Positions 35,788-44,976 are shown, numbered from the stretch's first letter. The stretch: 64,000 bases of DNA from Fulvimarina sp. (GCA_002700095.1 PACL01000063.1:1-64000); one strand, 5' to 3'. Numbers and translations: made by a program. Notes: generated by a model not told the origin, from the sequence alone.

Positions 35788-37614
35788 ATGAGCGAGACAC
35801 TGGAACGACCGTCGACGGCGGTGGCAAATCCTGCACGTGCCAAGGCCGAGGCCTGGCTGGGCGATTTCGAAGCGGCGCTGAAGGCCGGCGATGCGGCCCG
35901 CGCGGCGTCGATGTTCGCCGCGACGAGCTTCTGGCGCGATCTCGTCGCCTTCACCTGGAACATCCGGACGGTCGAGAACCCTGCCGGCGTCGAGGACATG
36001 CTCTCCGCCGTCCTGTCCGGCGTCGAACCGCACAACTTCACGCTTGCCGAGGAGCCGGGCGAGGACGGCGGCATCGTCACCGCCTTCTTCACCTTCGAGA
36101 CGAAGATCGCGCGCGGCGAAGGCGTGTTGCGCCTGAAGGACGGCAAGGCCTGGACCTTCCTCACAGCGATGACCGAGCTCAAGGGTTTCGAGGAGCCGAT
36201 GAGCGAGCGCCGGCCGATGGGCGCCGAGCACGGCTCCGACGCCAATCGCAAGAGCTGGCTGGAAAAGCGCGAGGACGAAGCGCGCGATCTCGGCTACGGC
36301 ACCCAGCCCTTCACGGTGATCATCGGCGGCGGCCAGGGCGGCATCGCGCTCGGCGCCCGGCTGCGCCAGCTGGGCGTGCCGACGATCATCGTCGAGAAGA
36401 ACGACAGGCCCGGCGATTCCTGGCGCAAACGCTACAAGTCGCTCTGCCTGCACGATCCGGTCTGGTACGATCACCTCCCCTATCTCCAGTTCCCGAAGAA
36501 CTGGCCGGTCTTCGCGCCAAAGGACAAGATCGGCGACTGGCTGGAAATGTACGCCCGGATCATGGAGCTGAACTACTGGTCGCGGACGACGGCCAAGAGC
36601 GCCCACTACGACGAGGCGAAGGGCGAATGGGAGGTCGTTGTCGACCGCGACGGCGAGGAAGTCACGCTCCGGCCGAAGGAGCTCGTCTTCGCCACAGGCA
36701 TGTCCGGCAAGGCCAACATGCCGAAGTTTCCGGGCATGGACCGGTTCAAGGGCGAGCAGCAGCATTCGTCCCAGCATCCGGGCCCGGACGCCTATCGGGA
36801 TAAGAAGGTGGTGGTCGTCGGCTCGAACAATTCCGCCCACGACATCTGCGCCGCGCTCTACGAAGGCGGCGCCGACGTCACCATGGTGCAGCGCTCGACC
36901 ACCCACATCGTCAGGTCGGATCCGCTGATGGAATACGGTCTCGGGGATCTCTATTCGGAGCGGGCGCTGAAGTCCGGGATCGACACCCACAAGGCGGACA
37001 TGATCTTCGCCTCGATCCCCTACCGGATCCTGCACGAGTTCCAGATCCCGATCTACGACAAGATCCGCGAGGTCGACAAGGACTTCTACGCCGCCCTCGA
37101 GAAGGCCGGTTTCCAGCTCGATTTCGGTGCCGACGACTCCGGGCTGTTCATGAAGTATCTCAGGCGCGGCTCCGGCTACTACATCGACGTCGGCGCCTCG
37201 CAGCTGATCATCGACGGCAAGATCAAGCTGAAGGCCGGGCAGGTCGAGGAGATCACCGAGACCGGCGTCCGGCTCGCCGACGGCACCGATCTGCCGGCGG
37301 ACCTCATCGTCTATGCGACGGGCTACGGCTCGATGAACGGCTGGGTCGCCGATCTCGTCGGTCAGGATGCCGCCGACAAGGTCGGCAAGGTGTGGGGCCT
37401 CGGCTCGGATACGCCGAAGGATCCCGGCCCCTGGGAAGGCGAGCAGCGCAACATGTGGAAGCCGACGCAGGTCGAGCATCTGTGGTTCCACGGCGGCAAC
37501 CTGCACCAGTCCCGGCACTATTCCCTGTATCTGGCCCTGCAGCTGAAGGCGCGCCAGGAAGGCATTCCGACGCCGGTCTGGGGCCTGCAGGAGACCCACC
37601 ATCTCGGGCGCTGA
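35788..37614 (+). CDS. FAD-dependent monooxygenase with N-terminal NTF2-like domain
   Basis: 608 aa. Residues 1-135 resemble a SnoaL/NTF2-like fold (LGDFEAALKAGDAARAASMF, WNIRTVENPAGVEDML, then a Trp/Phe-rich strand end). Residues 172-608 form a flavin monooxygenase: the FAD motif VIIGGGQGGIALGARL (180-185 core), EKNDRPGDSWRKRYKSLCLHDP, and the second Rossmann motif KVVVVGSNNSAHDICAALYE for NADPH. VYATGYGSMNGWV is the C-terminal ATG motif. The FMO/BVMO fingerprint FxGxxxHxxxW is only partly kept (FKGEQQHSSQHPG). RBS GGAGG at 35779-35783. Substrate unknown; a standalone gene. Confidence 0.85.
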   Translation: MSETLERPSTAVANPARAKAEAWLGDFEAALKAGDAARAASMFAATSFWRDLVAFTWNIRTVENPAGVEDMLSAVLSGVEPHNFTLAEEPGEDGGIVTAFFTFETKIARGEGVLRLKDGKAWTFLTAMTELKGFEEPMSERRPMGAEHGSDANRKSWLEKREDEARDLGYGTQPFTVIIGGGQGGIALGARLRQLGVPTIIVEKNDRPGDSWRKRYKSLCLHDPVWYDHLPYLQFPKNWPVFAPKDKIGDWLEMYARIMELNYWSRTTAKSAHYDEAKGEWEVVVDRDGEEVTLRPKELVFATGMSGKANMPKFPGMDRFKGEQQHSSQHPGPDAYRDKKVVVVGSNNSAHDICAALYEGGADVTMVQRSTTHIVRSDPLMEYGLGDLYSERALKSGIDTHKADMIFASIPYRILHEFQIPIYDKIREVDKDFYAALEKAGFQLDFGADDSGLFMKYLRRGSGYYIDVGASQLIIDGKIKLKAGQVEEITETGVRLADGTDLPADLIVYATGYGSMNGWVADLVGQDAADKVGKVWGLGSDTPKDPGPWEGEQRNMWKPTQVEHLWFHGGNLHQSRHYSLYLALQLKARQEGIPTPVWGLQETHHLGR

Positions 37615-37658
37615 GGCCATCCCGGCCGCCGTCGCTCGGCGGTGAGACGACGGACGCA

Positions 37659-37699
37659 AACATCAGGGGGGCGGCCCCACGGTCCGTCCCCCTGATGTT
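37659..37699 (+). terminator. Perfect 12-bp hairpin after the flavin monooxygenase
   Basis: AACATCAGGGGG (37659-37670) and CCCCCTGATGTT (37688-37699) are exact inverted repeats, 45 bases past the stop. Few Ts follow, so it may act as a stabilising hairpin as well as a terminator. The rest of the gap to 37936 is empty. Confidence 0.5.
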
Positions 37700-37936
37700 T
37701 CCAGCATCGACCGGGTGGTATGGTTTGAAGGCTGCATTCTCTCCGGCCTGATGCGCTGAGAGCGGTGAGCTGGCGCTCCCTGCCATGCTCGAAACCGAAG
37801 GGGCACCGGCTCCCGAAGTCCGCACGTCGTAAGGCGCGAGCAGGCGCCGCAAAAGAATCACAGCATCTTCTGCAACCTTCCGGTCGCAACGCCGTTTTTC
37901 TGGCAACTAAAATCTTTGTGAAAAGGAGTGCCAGCC

Positions 37937-38101
37937 ATGATCGGTTGGGCAATTACGTTCCTCGTCATCGCGCTGATCGCTGCGGTTCTGGGCTTTGGCG
38001 GCATTGCCGGCACCGCGGTCGGCATCGCCAAGATCATCTTCTTCGTGGCGATCGTGCTGTTCGTGCTGTCGCTGATCTTCGGTCGCCGCCGCGCGCTCTG
38101 A
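37937..38101 (+). CDS. DUF1328 small membrane protein (YtjA type)
   Basis: 54 aa, two membrane helices: [20 protein letters not shown] then [20 protein letters not shown] and [14 protein letters not shown]. This is the UPF0391/DUF1328 signature, including the central GGIAGTAxGIAK motif. RBS AAAAGGAG at a good distance. An intrinsic terminator follows 23 bases after the stop, so it is a monocistronic unit. Related genes are often general-stress induced; the function is unknown. Confidence 0.9.
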   Translation: MIGWAITFLVIALIAAVLGFGGIAGTAVGIAKIIFFVAIVLFVLSLIFGRRRAL

Positions 38102-38124
38102 GTTCCCGCGCCTGCCAGACAGTG

Positions 38125-38159
38125 AAAGCCGCCTCGTCTTCGGACGGGGCGGCTTTTTT
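38125..38159 (+). terminator. Intrinsic terminator of the DUF1328 gene
   Basis: GCCGCCTCGTC (38128-38138), TTCG loop, GACGGGGCGGC (38143-38153), then six Ts. Confidence 0.9.
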
Positions 38160-38232
38160 CGTTAAGCTGCCTGAACAGGCTTCGTCGCCGGGCCCGTGGC
38201 TTGATCAGGCAACGCGCGCATGGTCCAGGGCG

Positions 38233-39411
38233 CTACCCTTCGCCCGCCTGCGCCTCGCTGGCCTTTTCCAGATAAGCCTTGGATCGCATCTCAAAGAGGC
38301 GGGAAGCCGTCCGGTCGAATTCGAAGGCTTCGGTCCCGCTCTGCCCCTGGTAGAGTTGGTCCACCGGCGCGGCGGCGGAGACCACGAGCCGGCGGCCGCT
38401 GTCGTAGAGTGCGTCGACGAGGGTGATGAAGCGCTTGGCCTCGTTGCGCTCGGCCTCGGCCATCACCGGCACGTTTTCGACGAGGACGGTATGGAAACGC
38501 CGGGCGAGCGCCAGATAATCCTGGGCGCCGAGCGGACGCTTCAACAGATCGTCGAAGGAGAACCGCGCCGCGCCGTTGCCCGCTCGCGGCACCGGGATCG
38601 TGCGTCCCTTCACCGAAAGCGAGGCCGTCGTCTCCTTGGACCCATCGAGAAGCCTGCGCCAGGCGGCGTCGATCCGCTGGCCTGCTGCCGGGTCGGTGGT
38701 CTCGACATAGATGTCTTCCTCGCTGAGGAAGGCCAGCCGGTAGTCCTCCTCGCCGGCGAGTTCGAAGATCTCGGCATGCTCCTTCAGCACCTTGACGAAG
38801 GGCAGGAAGAGCGGCCGGTTGAGCCCGTTTGGATAGAGGTCGTCGGGCGCGACGTTGGACGTCGCGACGAGGATGAGACCGTTGGCAAACAGTGCCTTGA
38901 ACAGCCGCGACAGGATCATCGCGTCGGCGATGTCGGTGACCGCGAATTCGTCGAAGCACAGGAGCTTGGACTTCGCCGCGATCGCCGCCGCGACTGGCGG
39001 GATCGGATCGTCGCCCTTGGCCTCGCCGTTTTTGTGGGCCCGCCGATGCTCGCCGATCCGCTCGTGCACCTCGCCCATGAAGGCATGGAAATGCACCCGC
39101 CGCTTCGCCGCGATCGAACTCTGCCGGAAGAACATGTCCATCAGCATGGTCTTGCCGCGGCCGACATCGCCATGGACATAGAGACCCTTGACCGGCGCAT
39201 CGTCGCGCTTCTTGCCGAACAGCCAGCCGAGCGCGCTCTTCTTGGATGCGCCGATCTCGGCCGACAGGCGCCGGTCGAGCGCGTCGAGCTGGTCGGCCAG
39301 CCGCCGCTGCAGCGGATCGGCCTCGATCTCGCCGGACGAGATCAGCCGCTCGAGAGCGGAGCGGACGGGGCCCGACCGCGGCTTGGGCTCGACGGTAGCG
39401 CTGGAGGCCAT
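38233..39411 (-). CDS. zapE: Cell division protein ZapE (AFG1-family ATPase)
   Basis: 392 aa. AFG1/ZapE ATPases act at the Z-ring or on membrane-protein turnover. Walker A is GDVGRGKTML (81-90), Walker B LLCFDEFAVTDIADA (about 143-157). HFHAFMGEVHERI, VATSNVAPDDLYPNGLNRPLFLPF (quoted in part) and the C-terminal FITLVDALYDSGRRLVVSA are family hallmarks. ATG at 39411 gives MASSATVEPKPRSG; earlier in-frame codons lie in sequence without coding character. In many alphaproteobacteria it lies next to mdh; not here. Confidence 0.93.
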   Translation of the reverse strand: MASSATVEPKPRSGPVRSALERLISSGEIEADPLQRRLADQLDALDRRLSAEIGASKKSALGWLFGKKRDDAPVKGLYVHGDVGRGKTMLMDMFFRQSSIAAKRRVHFHAFMGEVHERIGEHRRAHKNGEAKGDDPIPPVAAAIAAKSKLLCFDEFAVTDIADAMILSRLFKALFANGLILVATSNVAPDDLYPNGLNRPLFLPFVKVLKEHAEIFELAGEEDYRLAFLSEEDIYVETTDPAAGQRIDAAWRRLLDGSKETTASLSVKGRTIPVPRAGNGAARFSFDDLLKRPLGAQDYLALARRFHTVLVENVPVMAEAERNEAKRFITLVDALYDSGRRLVVSAAAPVDQLYQGQSGTEAFEFDRTASRLFEMRSKAYLEKASEAQAGEG

Positions 39412-39608
39412 CGGGACGCTCGTTCCTTCCTCGGGTTTCGGCGAGAGGCAAGAGAGGCGGCACCCGCCTCGCTCCCCGTCCCATCTGTGCTGCTGCCCAT
39501 TCTCGGCTGCTGCGATGCAGCATCTATCGCCCTGCCGGAGCCTCGACAACCGGCATGGCTGCGAAGGATGGTTTCCCGATCACCTTGCGCCGGCGTGACG
39601 CTGTCGGC

Positions 39609-39636
39609 AAAAAGCCGCCGGCGGTGCCGGCGGCTT
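39609..39636 (-). terminator. Intrinsic terminator of omp19
   Basis: On the minus strand, AAGCCGCCGGC/GCCGGCGGCTT (39612-39622, 39626-39636) with a 3-base loop runs into five Ts (39613-39609), 62 bases after the omp19 stop. Confidence 0.85.
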
Positions 39637-39698
39637 CGGGTCATACAGGGATACGGCGGGGCCGTGCGGCCCGGACGCCTTCAAGGCGTCTGGGCGCG

Positions 39699-40274
39699 TC
39701 AGCGATAGAGCGTGATGCTCTGGCCGCCGTTGGTGCGTCCCTCGTAGCGGGCATTGCCGGAGGAGTTCAGATTGGCGACGTTGGAGCCGGCGGCATCCTT
39801 CAGGATCACCTGGCTGCCGGAGACGTCCCAGGCCGAGACGTCCGCGACCTTGCCGGGGCAGCCACGCGAGGCGGCGCGGTAGCCGCCCGACCACTTGGTC
39901 AGGGACAGGATGATCTGGCAGTTGCCGCCGTCCGTGGTGACCTTGTAGGCGCCGAGCACGGAGTTGCGCGACAGCGCGGGCTGGTTGACGCTGGCGACCT
40001 GGGTGTTGCCGGAGCCGTTGCCGGACGGCAGGTCGCCCTGGCCGTTGCCGTCGCTCAACTCGGCATCACTGTTCAGAGCCGCATTGTTCATCGCGTCGCC
40101 GGGCGGCGGCGGCGGGGGCGGCGGCGGCAGCTGGTTGGCGGCGACCTGGCCGGTCGGCACCGGAGCCAGCGGCGGCGGGCCGCTGTTGTCGGCATAAGGC
40201 GACACCGAGCGCGAGCAGCCGGCGACCAGAAGAAGCGCCGCCGCCACGGCGCCGATCCGGATTTGATGTTTCAT
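39699..40274 (-). CDS. omp19: Outer-membrane lipoprotein Omp19 (protease inhibitor Inh domain)
   Basis: 191 aa. The signal peptide ends in the lipobox LLVAGC (Cys 20). A Pro-rich linker with a run of nine prolines (about residues 50-58) leads to a C-terminal AprI/Inh-type barrel (about 100-191): LGAYKVTTDGGNCQIILSLT, YRAASRGCPGKVADVSAWDV and ARYEGRTNGGQSITLYR. This matches Brucella Omp19 along its whole length, including the two Cys residues that form the inhibitor disulphide. Omp19 inhibits host proteases in Brucella; the role in an environmental relative is probably envelope protection. Monocistronic, with its own terminator. Confidence 0.88.
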   Translation of the reverse strand: MKHQIRIGAVAAALLLVAGCSRSVSPYADNSGPPPLAPVPTGQVAANQLPPPPPPPPPGDAMNNAALNSDAELSDGNGQGDLPSGNGSGNTQVASVNQPALSRNSVLGAYKVTTDGGNCQIILSLTKWSGGYRAASRGCPGKVADVSAWDVSGSQVILKDAAGSNVANLNSSGNARYEGRTNGGQSITLYR

Positions 40275-40497
40275 CGCATAGTCCCCCAAGCGATCGTCCC
40301 CGGCACCGCCGGGTCCGATAATCCTCTTCTGTTCCCCATAAAGCGGAGGCAGGACCGGCAACGCAAGGCGTCAATGTCTCAAAACGCGACAGAACGCGCC
40401 TCACCCCAAGAAAATCCCTTGGGATCGTCGCCATTTGGTGACCATCGGCGCCGGGGCGGCCGGTATCCCGGCCTGACCCCGGGCCGGGCGGCGCAGC

Positions 40498-41145
40498 CTA
40501 CTCGTCGATCGTCTTGGCGAAGTCGCCCGTGTCGGGGTCCATGGCCCAGAGCTCGCCGGAGGAGATGTCCACCCAGGCGCCGTGCAGCGACAGCCTGCCT
40601 TCGGCTTCGAGCGCCGCGATGGAGGGAAAGCTGCGCAGATTGGCGAGGGAATAGCGGATGGCGATGCGCTCCAGCGCCGACTGCCGCTCGCGCCCGGTCA
40701 TCAATTCGTTGGCGCCCACGGCCTTGGCGGCGGGATCGAGGAGGCTCATCCACTTGCCGATGAAGTCGCCGGGCGACAGCGGCTCGGCCGACGGCGACAG
40801 CGCCGCGTGGATGCCGCCGCAATTGCCGTGGCCGAGGATGACGATGTGCTTGACCTCGAGCACATGGACGGCGAATTCCAGCGCCGCCGAGGTCGAGTGG
40901 TACTCGCCGTCCGGCTCGTAGGGCGGCACCAGATTGGCGACGTTGCGCACGACGAAGATGTCGCCGGGGCCGCAGTCGAAGAGGGTTTCCGGCGCCGTGC
41001 GCGAATCGCAGCAGGCAATGACCATGGTCTTGGGATGCTGGCCCTGCTCGGCCAGCTCGCGGAAGCGCTGCTTCTCGCCGGGCAGGCGCTTGTCGATGAA
41101 GGCCTTGTAGCCGTCCATCAGATGCTCGGGAAGAAGTTGCGTCAT
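40498..41145 (-). CDS. Beta-class carbonic anhydrase
   Basis: 215 aa. Interconverts CO2 and bicarbonate. Zinc ligands are in place: Cys45 with the Asp-Arg dyad (CCDSR, 45-49), His106 and Cys109 (LGHGNCGG). FVVRNVANLVPPY and LHGAWVDISSGEL are family landmarks. It probably ends an operon that begins with an 83-aa membrane protein and the pyridoxal kinase gene on the same strand (142 bases between pdxY and this gene). Confidence 0.93.
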   Translation of the reverse strand: MTQLLPEHLMDGYKAFIDKRLPGEKQRFRELAEQGQHPKTMVIACCDSRTAPETLFDCGPGDIFVVRNVANLVPPYEPDGEYHSTSAALEFAVHVLEVKHIVILGHGNCGGIHAALSPSAEPLSPGDFIGKWMSLLDPAAKAVGANELMTGRERQSALERIAIRYSLANLRSFPSIAALEAEGRLSLHGAWVDISSGELWAMDPDTGDFAKTIDE

Positions 41146-41287
41146 AAGAACCCTCCAACGCCCTGCTGCGCTGCACGCTGGATCTGCCTGCTGACACAGT
41201 CCCGGCGAAATGAAAAGACCGGCCGCAGCTTTTCCGCAAGTCCCCGCACCGCCCCTGCGGGGGCGGCACCAAGTTCAGGCACCGGCG

Positions 41288-42178
41288 TCACGCCGGCTGC
41301 TTGGGCACCGAGCGGCCGAGCCGGCGCATCTGGACCATGGCCATCGGATGCTTCAGACTGTCGAGGTCGGTCTCGATGGTCAGTTCGTCGGCGCCGCGCT
41401 TGGTAGTGCGGGCCAGAAGCTCGAACACCGTCGCCGTCGTCGACTGCAGTGCCTTTTCCAGCGTCGCGCCGGACAGGATGCGGGCGAGGAACACCGCCGC
41501 GGTCAGGTCGCCCAGCCCCTTCGGCGCGTTCTCGATCAGCCGGTGCTCGGCGAGCATGGTCTCGCGGTCGTCGACGAGAAGATTGCCGGTGCCGCCGCGC
41601 AGCATCGGAAAGGCCGAGGTGACGACCACCGTGCGCGGCCCCAGCGCGCTCGCCGCCTCGATCAGCTCGCGGTTGTCGGCAAGCTCCAGACCGGTGAGGA
41701 ATTCCAGCTCGAAGCGGTTCGGCGTCGCGATGTCGGCGAGCGGCAACAGGCGCTCGGCGATGGCGTCGAGAAGTTTTCGCGGCTGGTAGAGCCGGCCGCC
41801 GTCGCCGGTCGCCGGATCGCAGAGGACGACGGCTTTGGGGTTTTTCGCTCGCACCGCCTCGATCAGCCGCGCCACCGGCTCGATCTGCGCGGTCTCGCCG
41901 AAATAGCCGATGAGCACCGCCCCCACTTCGCCGAGCCAGCGCGAGCCGGCCAGCTCGTCGACCATGGCGGCAAACGCTTCCGCCGGCGGCACGATCCGGG
42001 TGCCCGGCCCGTGGCCGGGATGCCAGGGCAGCGTCACCGTCGGCACCGACCAGACCGGAAAGCCCAAGGATTCCAGCGCGAAGGCGGCGGCGCGATTGCC
42101 GACGCTGCCGCGCACCACATGGCTGGCGATGGAGATCACCGCCGGCCGGTCGCCGACCGCATTTGCCTCTTTCGTCAT
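41288..42178 (-). CDS. pdxY: Pyridoxal kinase PdxY
   Basis: 296 aa. Phosphorylates pyridoxal in B6 salvage. It begins VISIASHVVRGSVGNRAAAF, the PdxY/PdxK opening (xxSQVxxGxVGNxAA, with His in place of Gln). VLIGYFGETAQIEPVARLIE, VLCDPATGDGGRLYQPRKLL, ADIATPNRFELEFLTGLEL and the ribokinase catalytic loop in the form KGLGDLTAAVFLARIL follow; this resembles the GVGD loop of E. coli PdxY. It starts ten bases after an 83-aa membrane-protein gene. Confidence 0.92.
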   Translation of the reverse strand: MTKEANAVGDRPAVISIASHVVRGSVGNRAAAFALESLGFPVWSVPTVTLPWHPGHGPGTRIVPPAEAFAAMVDELAGSRWLGEVGAVLIGYFGETAQIEPVARLIEAVRAKNPKAVVLCDPATGDGGRLYQPRKLLDAIAERLLPLADIATPNRFELEFLTGLELADNRELIEAASALGPRTVVVTSAFPMLRGGTGNLLVDDRETMLAEHRLIENAPKGLGDLTAAVFLARILSGATLEKALQSTTATVFELLARTTKRGADELTIETDLDSLKHPMAMVQMRRLGRSVPKQPA

Positions 42179-42188
42179 CGCCTCGGCC

Positions 42189-42440
42189 TCAGAGGAGTTG
42201 ATGGGCGAGAAGCAGCGCCAGGACGATGAAGCCGCCGATGCCGGCGATGCGCCCGATCCGGCTGCCGATCACCTCGATCCGGTCGCCCTGGTCGACGTCC
42301 CGCGCCATGAAGTGGTCGGACGTCCGCGTCACGATCGCCTCGGTATGGCCGCCGATCTGCGGGTCGGTCTCCTGGCGCACCCGTTGGAGGATGGCCTTCG
42401 CCTCGCGCTGGCGCTCGTCGTCGGAAGGATTGCCGCTCAT
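42189..42440 (-). CDS. Small single-pass membrane protein
   Basis: 83 aa. A charged N-terminal part (MSGNPSDDERQREAKAILQR) has helical character, and one C-terminal membrane helix (IAGIGGFIVLALLLAHQLL) ends the protein. No family recognised. It is ten bases upstream of pdxY and likely co-transcribed. ATG at 42440 follows a G-rich ribosome site. Confidence 0.7.
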   Translation of the reverse strand: MSGNPSDDERQREAKAILQRVRQETDPQIGGHTEAIVTRTSDHFMARDVDQGDRIEVIGSRIGRIAGIGGFIVLALLLAHQLL

Positions 42441-42559
42441 CCCCCACATCTGGCCGAAATGGCCGCGAAGGGCAACACGGGAATGGTGAAGTCGCAGCTT
42501 TTGAACGTGACGGGGATACACTAGAAGGACAGACGCATTCGCAACTTTCGGAGAACCTC

Positions 42560-43186
42560 ATGTCGTCTGCCGCGCAACGCCGGACCACGCCGCTCGGCAT
42601 CCTGACGCGGCTCGCCGCCGTCTGCCTCGCCGGGCTCCTCCTGGCCGGTTGCGGGGTCAACGCCATTCCGACCAAGGAAGAGGCGGCAAAGGCGGCCTGG
42701 GCGCAGGTGGAAAACCAGTATCAGCGCCGCAGCGACCTGATCCCCAATCTCGTCGAGACGGTGAAGGCCTATGCGAGACAGGAAAAGGACGTGCTCACCG
42801 CCGTCGTCGAGGCGCGGGCGAAGGCGACCCAGACCCGGATCGACGCCAGCCAGCTGAGCGACCCGGCCGCGGTGCAGGCCTTCCAGGCGGCGCAGGACCA
42901 GCTGTCCGGCACGCTGTCGCGGCTGCTCGCCACCGTCGAGGCCTATCCGGACCTGAAATCCAACCAGAACTTCCTCGCCCTGCAGAGCCAGCTCGAAGGC
43001 ACCGAGAACCGCATCGCGGTGGCGCGGCGCGACTACATCGAGGCCGTCAGGGACTACAACACCGAGCTGAAGACCATCCCCGGCAGCTGGTGGGCGGCCC
43101 TCTTCCATCCCGAGGCCAGGCCGATGGAAGCCTTCACCGCGACGCCGGGTTCGCAGACCCCGCCGAAGGTCGATTTCGGCCAATGA
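42560..43186 (+). CDS. lemA: LemA family lipoprotein
   Basis: 208 aa. The lipobox LLAGC gives Cys31; the rest is the LemA four-helix bundle: WAQVENQYQRRSDLIPNLVETVKAYA (quoted in part), YPDLKSNQNFLALQSQLEGTENRIAVARRDY (in part) and VRDYNTELKTIPGSWWAALF. The ATG is preceded by GGAGAACC. Its stop overlaps the next start by four bases (ATGA). LemA genes typically pair with TPM-domain genes, as here; function is unclear but linked to envelope stress. Confidence 0.92.
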   Translation: MSSAAQRRTTPLGILTRLAAVCLAGLLLAGCGVNAIPTKEEAAKAAWAQVENQYQRRSDLIPNLVETVKAYARQEKDVLTAVVEARAKATQTRIDASQLSDPAAVQAFQAAQDQLSGTLSRLLATVEAYPDLKSNQNFLALQSQLEGTENRIAVARRDYIEAVRDYNTELKTIPGSWWAALFHPEARPMEAFTATPGSQTPPKVDFGQ

Positions 43187-44100
43187 CCGAACCCCGCATC
43201 CGGCGGCGGGCCGGCGACACGCGGCGGCCCCGCCAGAGCGTGCTCGCCGCGCTGCAGGCCGGCCCTTGCGGCTGTCTCTGCCGGCTTTCCCGGCTGGCAC
43301 TTCTCGCAGCCCTCATGGTTGCGGCGCCGGTCCTCGCCCGCAGCGCCGATGCCCAGACCTTTCCGGCGCTGAGCGGCCGCGTGGTCGACGAGGCCGGGCT
43401 CATCGACCCGGCCGGCGAGGCGGCGCTGACGGACAAGCTTGCCGCCTTCGAGCAGGCATCCTCCGACCAGCTGGTCGTCGTCACCGTACCCGACCTAGAG
43501 GGCTACGACATCGCCGACTATGGCTACCGGCTCGGGCGGGACTGGGGCATCGGCCAGATAGGCGAGGACAACGGCGTCCTCCTCCTCGTCTCGCGCGACG
43601 ACCGCAAGGTGCGCATCGAGGTCGGCTACGGCCTCGAGGGCACGCTGACCGACGCCCTCGCCTCGACCATCATCGAGACCGACATCCTGCCGGCATTTCG
43701 CTCGGGCGACTATCCGGGCGGCATCGACAGGGGCGTCGACGGCATCCTTTCGGTCCTGTCCGGCGACGCCGCCGAGCTGCAGGCGCGGGCCGAGCGCAAT
43801 GCCGGCTGGAGCGGCGACGATGCGGTCGGCCTCCTCTTCGGGCTGCTCTTCGTCGGCATCTGGGTGGTGGTGATCGGCGGCTTCCTCATGGTCACCCTGG
43901 CGCGGCTGCGGGGCCGGAAGATCGGCCCCAACCGGTATCGCTGGCTCGGCATGACCTGGACCATCGCCAACGCGGCCTCCCCGGGCCACGGGTCGCGCGG
44001 CGTTTCGGGCGGCGGCTTTTCCGGTGGCGGCAGTCCGGGCGGCGGGTTTTCGGGCGGGGGCGGATCGTTCGGGGGCGGCGGATCGTCGGGGAGCTGGTGA
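43183..44100 (+). CDS. TPM-domain membrane protein (YgcG type)
   Basis: 305 aa. Signal sequence near residues 32-55, then a TPM domain (about 60-185): LSGRVVDEAGLIDPAGEAAL, FEQASSDQLVVVTVPDLEGYDIADYGYRLGRDWGIG (quoted in part) and DRKVRIEVGYGLEGTLTDALAS. A membrane helix (about 216-240) and a Gly/Ser-rich tail ending in SGGGFSGGG-like repeats complete it. Translationally coupled to lemA. Confidence 0.9.
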   Translation: MTEPRIRRRAGDTRRPRQSVLAALQAGPCGCLCRLSRLALLAALMVAAPVLARSADAQTFPALSGRVVDEAGLIDPAGEAALTDKLAAFEQASSDQLVVVTVPDLEGYDIADYGYRLGRDWGIGQIGEDNGVLLLVSRDDRKVRIEVGYGLEGTLTDALASTIIETDILPAFRSGDYPGGIDRGVDGILSVLSGDAAELQARAERNAGWSGDDAVGLLFGLLFVGIWVVVIGGFLMVTLARLRGRKIGPNRYRWLGMTWTIANAASPGHGSRGVSGGGFSGGGSPGGGFSGGGGSFGGGGSSGSW

Positions 44101-44104
44101 CGAC

Positions 44105-44743
44105 ATGGCGAGACTGACCTTTACCCCGGAGGACCACGACCGGGTCGCCCAGGCGATCGGCGCGGCCGAGGCGAAGACGAGCGGCGAGATCTATGCCGTC
44201 TTCACCCATGAGAGTTCGCGCTACCAGTTCGTCGCGGCCACCGCGGCGCTCGCCATCGCCCTCGTCGCGGCGCTGGCGACGGCGCTCCTGGCGCTGGTCC
44301 TCGGCGTGGCGGTTCCCGCCCTCGGCCTCGTCCTCTGCCAGCTTCTGGCCGCCGGCCTCCTCGGCGCGGGCCTGATGGCGGTTCCCCGATGGCGGATGAT
44401 CTTCGTGCCGCGCGCCATCGCCGCGGCGAGGGCCCACGACTTCGCCATCCGGCAGTTCGCCGCCCATGGCATCCACCGCACCGCCGGGCGCACCGGCGTC
44501 CTGATCTTCGTTTCGGAAGCCGAGCGTCACGCCGAGATCGTCGCCGATGCGGGAATCGCGGCAAAAGTCCCGCAGAAGGCCTGGGACGACATCGTGGCCG
44601 GGCTCGTCGAGGCCGCCCGCACCGACCGGCTCGCCGAGGGCTATGTCGCGGCGATCGCCGCCGCCGGGCAGATCCTTCAGGCGGAGTTTCCCGGCGACGA
44701 CAGGACCCCCAACGCGCTGCCGGACCGGCTCGTGGTTATGTAG
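44105..44743 (+). CDS. TPM-domain membrane protein, second member
   Basis: 212 aa. Begins ARLTFTPEDHDRVAQAIGAAEAKTSGEIYAV (quoted in part), then two membrane helices (about residues 42-66, 70-95), and a distinctive PRAIAAARAHDFAIRQFAAHGI and TGVLIFVSEAERHAEIVADAGIAAKV (quoted in part). This is the cytosolic-facing TPM class usually third in lemA operons. It starts four bases after the previous stop. Confidence 0.88.
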   Translation: MARLTFTPEDHDRVAQAIGAAEAKTSGEIYAVFTHESSRYQFVAATAALAIALVAALATALLALVLGVAVPALGLVLCQLLAAGLLGAGLMAVPRWRMIFVPRAIAAARAHDFAIRQFAAHGIHRTAGRTGVLIFVSEAERHAEIVADAGIAAKVPQKAWDDIVAGLVEAARTDRLAEGYVAAIAAAGQILQAEFPGDDRTPNALPDRLVVM

Positions 44744-44914
44744 GCGGCCCGCGCCCGCCGCGCCGGTCCGCGCCGCCGCGCGGGCGCCCCCCGCCCACGC
44801 CAAGGCGCCCGGCAGCGCTGGGCGCCCCGGGGGATGATGCCGCCGCCCGGCCCCAATTGAGGGATCGAAGCGCCGTCTTCTGGCCGCCCGTCCCTCAGAA
44901 AGCCGAGAGGAACA

Positions 44915-44976
44915 GCGGAACGCCGGAGGCAAGCCCTCCGATATTTTCAGTTTACGGCTCGCCTCCGGCGTTCCGC
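44915..44976. repeat. Perfect 16-bp inverted repeat
   Basis: GCGGAACGCCGGAGGC (44915-44930) is repeated exactly in reverse complement at 44961-44976, with a 30-base spacer rich in A/T at its centre. Could be a strong hairpin terminator for the lemA operon (172 bases past its stop) or the ends of a tiny mobile element. Confidence 0.7.
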
